NCBI GenBank assembly: GCA_902490585.1
Contig: CABUEI010000020.1
Coordinates: forward strand, 1 to 33,351
Source of the DNA: an uncultured Oscillospiraceae bacterium
Lineage (GTDB): Bacteria > Bacillota > Clostridia > Oscillospirales > Ruminococcaceae
DNA length: 33,351 nt
Reading direction: 5' to 3'
Numbering within the stretch: the stretch's first letter is position 1; each line of letters starts with the position of its first letter. Positions 31,984 to 33,351 of the stretch are shown one piece after another. The notes beneath the pieces are model-generated. The model made no database searches, had not been told where the DNA came from, and was given only the letters and a program-made list of their open reading frames with translations. The translations under genes and the position numbers were made by a program.

Positions 31984-32150
31984 TTTTCCATTATCCTTTC
32001 ATATCCACCATTTTCGGCTCGTTAATATAATGTGTCGAGAGCAAAGAATTATTGCATGATAAATCTGACATCAGCATTTACCTGTGCACCCTGTTTCTGC
32101 ACTTTCAACATAATTATAATGCTTAAAGTGCGGCATATAAAATTTACATC

Positions 32151-32179
32151 TCGACAACACGTTTATTTTGTGTTAAAAT
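32151..32179 (+). promoter_or_regulatory. Promoter of the pyridoxal/pyridoxamine kinase gene
   Basis: TCGACA (32151-32156), 17 bp, TAAAAT (32174-32179); one base from the -35 consensus. The start codon is about 34 bp downstream of the -10 box. Confidence 0.7.
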
Positions 32180-32212
32180 AAAATAAATGTGTAAACAGAA
32201 AGGACGATTTTA

Positions 32213-33076
32213 ATGTCTGAACATAAAATAATTGCGGCAATTCATGACCTTTCGGGCTATGGAAGATGCTCGCTTTCAGTTATAATACCTGTCATATCAG
32301 CAATGGGGATACAGGTCTGTCCTGTGCCGACAGCTGTATTGTCAACTCATACAGGCGGTTTTACCGATATGGCTATGGAGGATCTTACAGATCATATTTC
32401 AGCCTGCTACAAGCATTATGAACAGCTCGGTCTCAAATTTGATGCCGTCTACAGCGGTTTTCTTTCCTCTGCAAAACAAGTTGACTGTTGTCTTGAGTTT
32501 CTTCACGGAAACCCCGATGCACTGAAAGTAGTCGATCCGGTAATGGGCGACAACGGAAAGCCCTACAGCACCTACACACCCGAACTTATCCGCCGTATGA
32601 AAGAGCTGGTAGATGCCGCCGATGTAATCACACCGAATCTTACAGAAACCTGCATACTGCTCGGTGAAGAATGTCCTCCGGTAATGTCTGTTTCACAGGC
32701 TCGCTCATGGCTGGCACGTCTCAGTGACAAGCCCAGAATAGTAGTGATCAAGGGCGTTCCGCTGATCGACGACGATGGTCAGAAACTCTCAAATGTAGGC
32801 TTTGACAAGGAAAGCGGCAGTTTCTGGCGTATAGACTGGGATCATATTCCCGTACACTACCCAGGAACAGGCGATATCTTCACCTCGGTACTTACCGCAT
32901 CGCTTCTCAAAGGCGAAAGTCTGCCGATTGCCCTCAACCGTGCAACCACATTCACAGAGATAGCTGTCAAGACAACTTACAGCTACGGTACAGAGCCACG
33001 CCTTGGTGTACTGTTTGAGGATTGTCTGAGCTGGCTTATGACGAATACTGTACTCAGTGACTACAGAAAGCTCTGA
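32213..33076 (+). CDS. pdxY: Pyridoxal/pyridoxamine kinase (PdxY type, ribokinase fold)
   Basis: The 287-residue protein has the features of PdxY-like kinases. They are IHDLSGYGRCSLSV at the N-terminus, the conserved PTAVLSTHTGGF (about 39-50), VVDPVMGDNGK (about 106-116), ITPNLTETCILLG, and the nucleotide-binding/catalytic HYPGTGDIF with Asp221 as the expected base. It phosphorylates pyridoxal, pyridoxamine or pyridoxine with ATP to make PLP-family coenzymes. A phosphomethylpyrimidine kinase is a less likely reading, given the SGYGRCS start. AAAGGA precedes the ATG. It is a single-gene unit with its own promoter and terminator. PLP made here would serve enzymes such as the PatB lyase at 19.9 kb, though no regulatory link is visible. 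Confidence 0.92.
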   Translation: MSEHKIIAAIHDLSGYGRCSLSVIIPVISAMGIQVCPVPTAVLSTHTGGFTDMAMEDLTDHISACYKHYEQLGLKFDAVYSGFLSSAKQVDCCLEFLHGNPDALKVVDPVMGDNGKPYSTYTPELIRRMKELVDAADVITPNLTETCILLGEECPPVMSVSQARSWLARLSDKPRIVVIKGVPLIDDDGQKLSNVGFDKESGSFWRIDWDHIPVHYPGTGDIFTSVLTASLLKGESLPIALNRATTFTEIAVKTTYSYGTEPRLGVLFEDCLSWLMTNTVLSDYRKL

Positions 33077-33108
33077 TACTGATTTTATATCATTCTGATT
33101 TATTTATG

Positions 33109-33137
33109 ACCGCTTTGCCGCATTGCAAGGCGGTTTT
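33109..33137 (+). terminator. Terminator of pdxY
   Basis: ACCGCTTTGC pairs with GCAAGGCGGT (ten pairs, one G-U) around a 6-nt loop, then TTTATAT. Its 3' half is the repeat also found inverted at 23701-23724. Confidence 0.85.
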
Positions 33138-33242
33138 ATATGTTAATGAGTTTGTTGCCGAAATTTAAATCACAGACAGCAAGTTATCGATATTTCTTTT
33201 TGTAGGATAGCACTTCTCGGGTTCGCTATACTGATTGATGCA

Positions 33243-33351
33243 CTTACTGCTATGAAAGAGGGAGACAACCAAAGGGACTAGGTGCAAGTCTGAGCCTCGC
33301 TTACGCAAGGCTCGTGCACTCCGCTAAAGCTCCGTTGGACTTGGCAGCCCA
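33243..33351 (+). ncRNA. Candidate structured RNA at the window edge, possible start of a mobile element (truncated)
   Basis: After the pdxY terminator there is no gene. From about 33250 the sequence changes to a G/A-rich, paired stretch: GAGACAACCAAAGGGACTAG, then GTGCA-GAGCCT-loop-AGGCTC-TGCAC (about 33281-33323), then TTGGACTTGG. GGGACT/AAGTC and GACTT motifs could pair further. The style suggests a structured RNA such as an IscB-associated (HEARO/omega) RNA or a group II intron 5' domain. That reading is from memory of their general look only and the piece is cut off, so the family is open. Confidence 0.35.

Noticed and set aside
33243..33351. A cobalamin riboswitch at the right edge.
   Set aside because: The B12-box type motifs are not present; the similarity was limited to a GAGGGA-like run.
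1..33351. CRISPR array.
   Set aside because: No set of regularly spaced direct repeats is present anywhere in the window, and no cas-like gene was seen.

Overview
The window looks like a chromosomal segment of a low- to mid-GC, spore-forming Clostridia, probably an Oscillospiraceae/Ruminococcus-type gut bacterium. The reasons are a cotJC spore-coat gene fragment, AgrC/LytTR-type signalling, DUF3737-PatB, DUF2975-XRE and DUF4173 genes, Shine-Dalgarno-rich starts (including TTG starts), and consensus sigma-A promoters with 17-bp spacers. This placement is inferred from gene content, not from a search.

Left edge (1-2400): a TetR-type regulator running off the left side, a 32-codon ORF and a large serine recombinase that ends exactly where the 3' two thirds of cotJC begins. 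This looks like the right end of an integrated element that has split a sporulation gene, as skin-type elements do. Next (2400-8940) come an intracellular CE2-like SGNH esterase with a hairpin in its leader, an ECF sigma/anti-sigma pair, a dCache chemoreceptor, and a second, oppositely oriented ECF sigma/membrane anti-sigma pair.

8940-15290 carries an iron-uptake unit (a FeoA-FeoB fusion plus a Cys-rich FeoB-associated peptide) with a strong promoter and a leader of about 200 nt, the eroded end of a MATE transporter, and a 990-residue cytoplasmic protein made of a unique N-terminal half and four ~150-residue repeats. 15345-15695 is tmRNA (ssrA). Upstream of it on the same strand lies a three-gene operon: a type I membrane surface protein, a lipoprotein carrying a C-terminal LHH/HNH-type nuclease domain, and a small acidic protein placed like an immunity gene.

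18.8-23.5 kb is sulfur and amino-acid metabolism. DUF3737 and a PatB/MalY C-S lyase are expressed from a MerR-type promoter (19-bp spacer, operator palindrome). A MetE-like (YxjG/YxjH) methyltransferase has a textbook LysR operator at about -66, next to its LysR gene. tRNA-Thr and tRNA-Tyr follow. 23.5-24.6 kb holds no intact gene: it has an internally deleted IS3-family remnant and several palindromes.

24.6-30.6 kb has a DUF2975-XRE-DUF4173 membrane-protein cassette and a LytTR response regulator with two tandem paralogous AgrC-like GHKL kinases. The right end has three small unrecognised proteins, a PdxY-type pyridoxal/pyridoxamine kinase and, at the very edge, a truncated structured-RNA-like sequence that could be the start of another mobile element. 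The points most worth following up are the recombinase-split cotJC, the lipoprotein-nuclease operon, the duplicated kinases, the four-repeat protein and the right-edge RNA.
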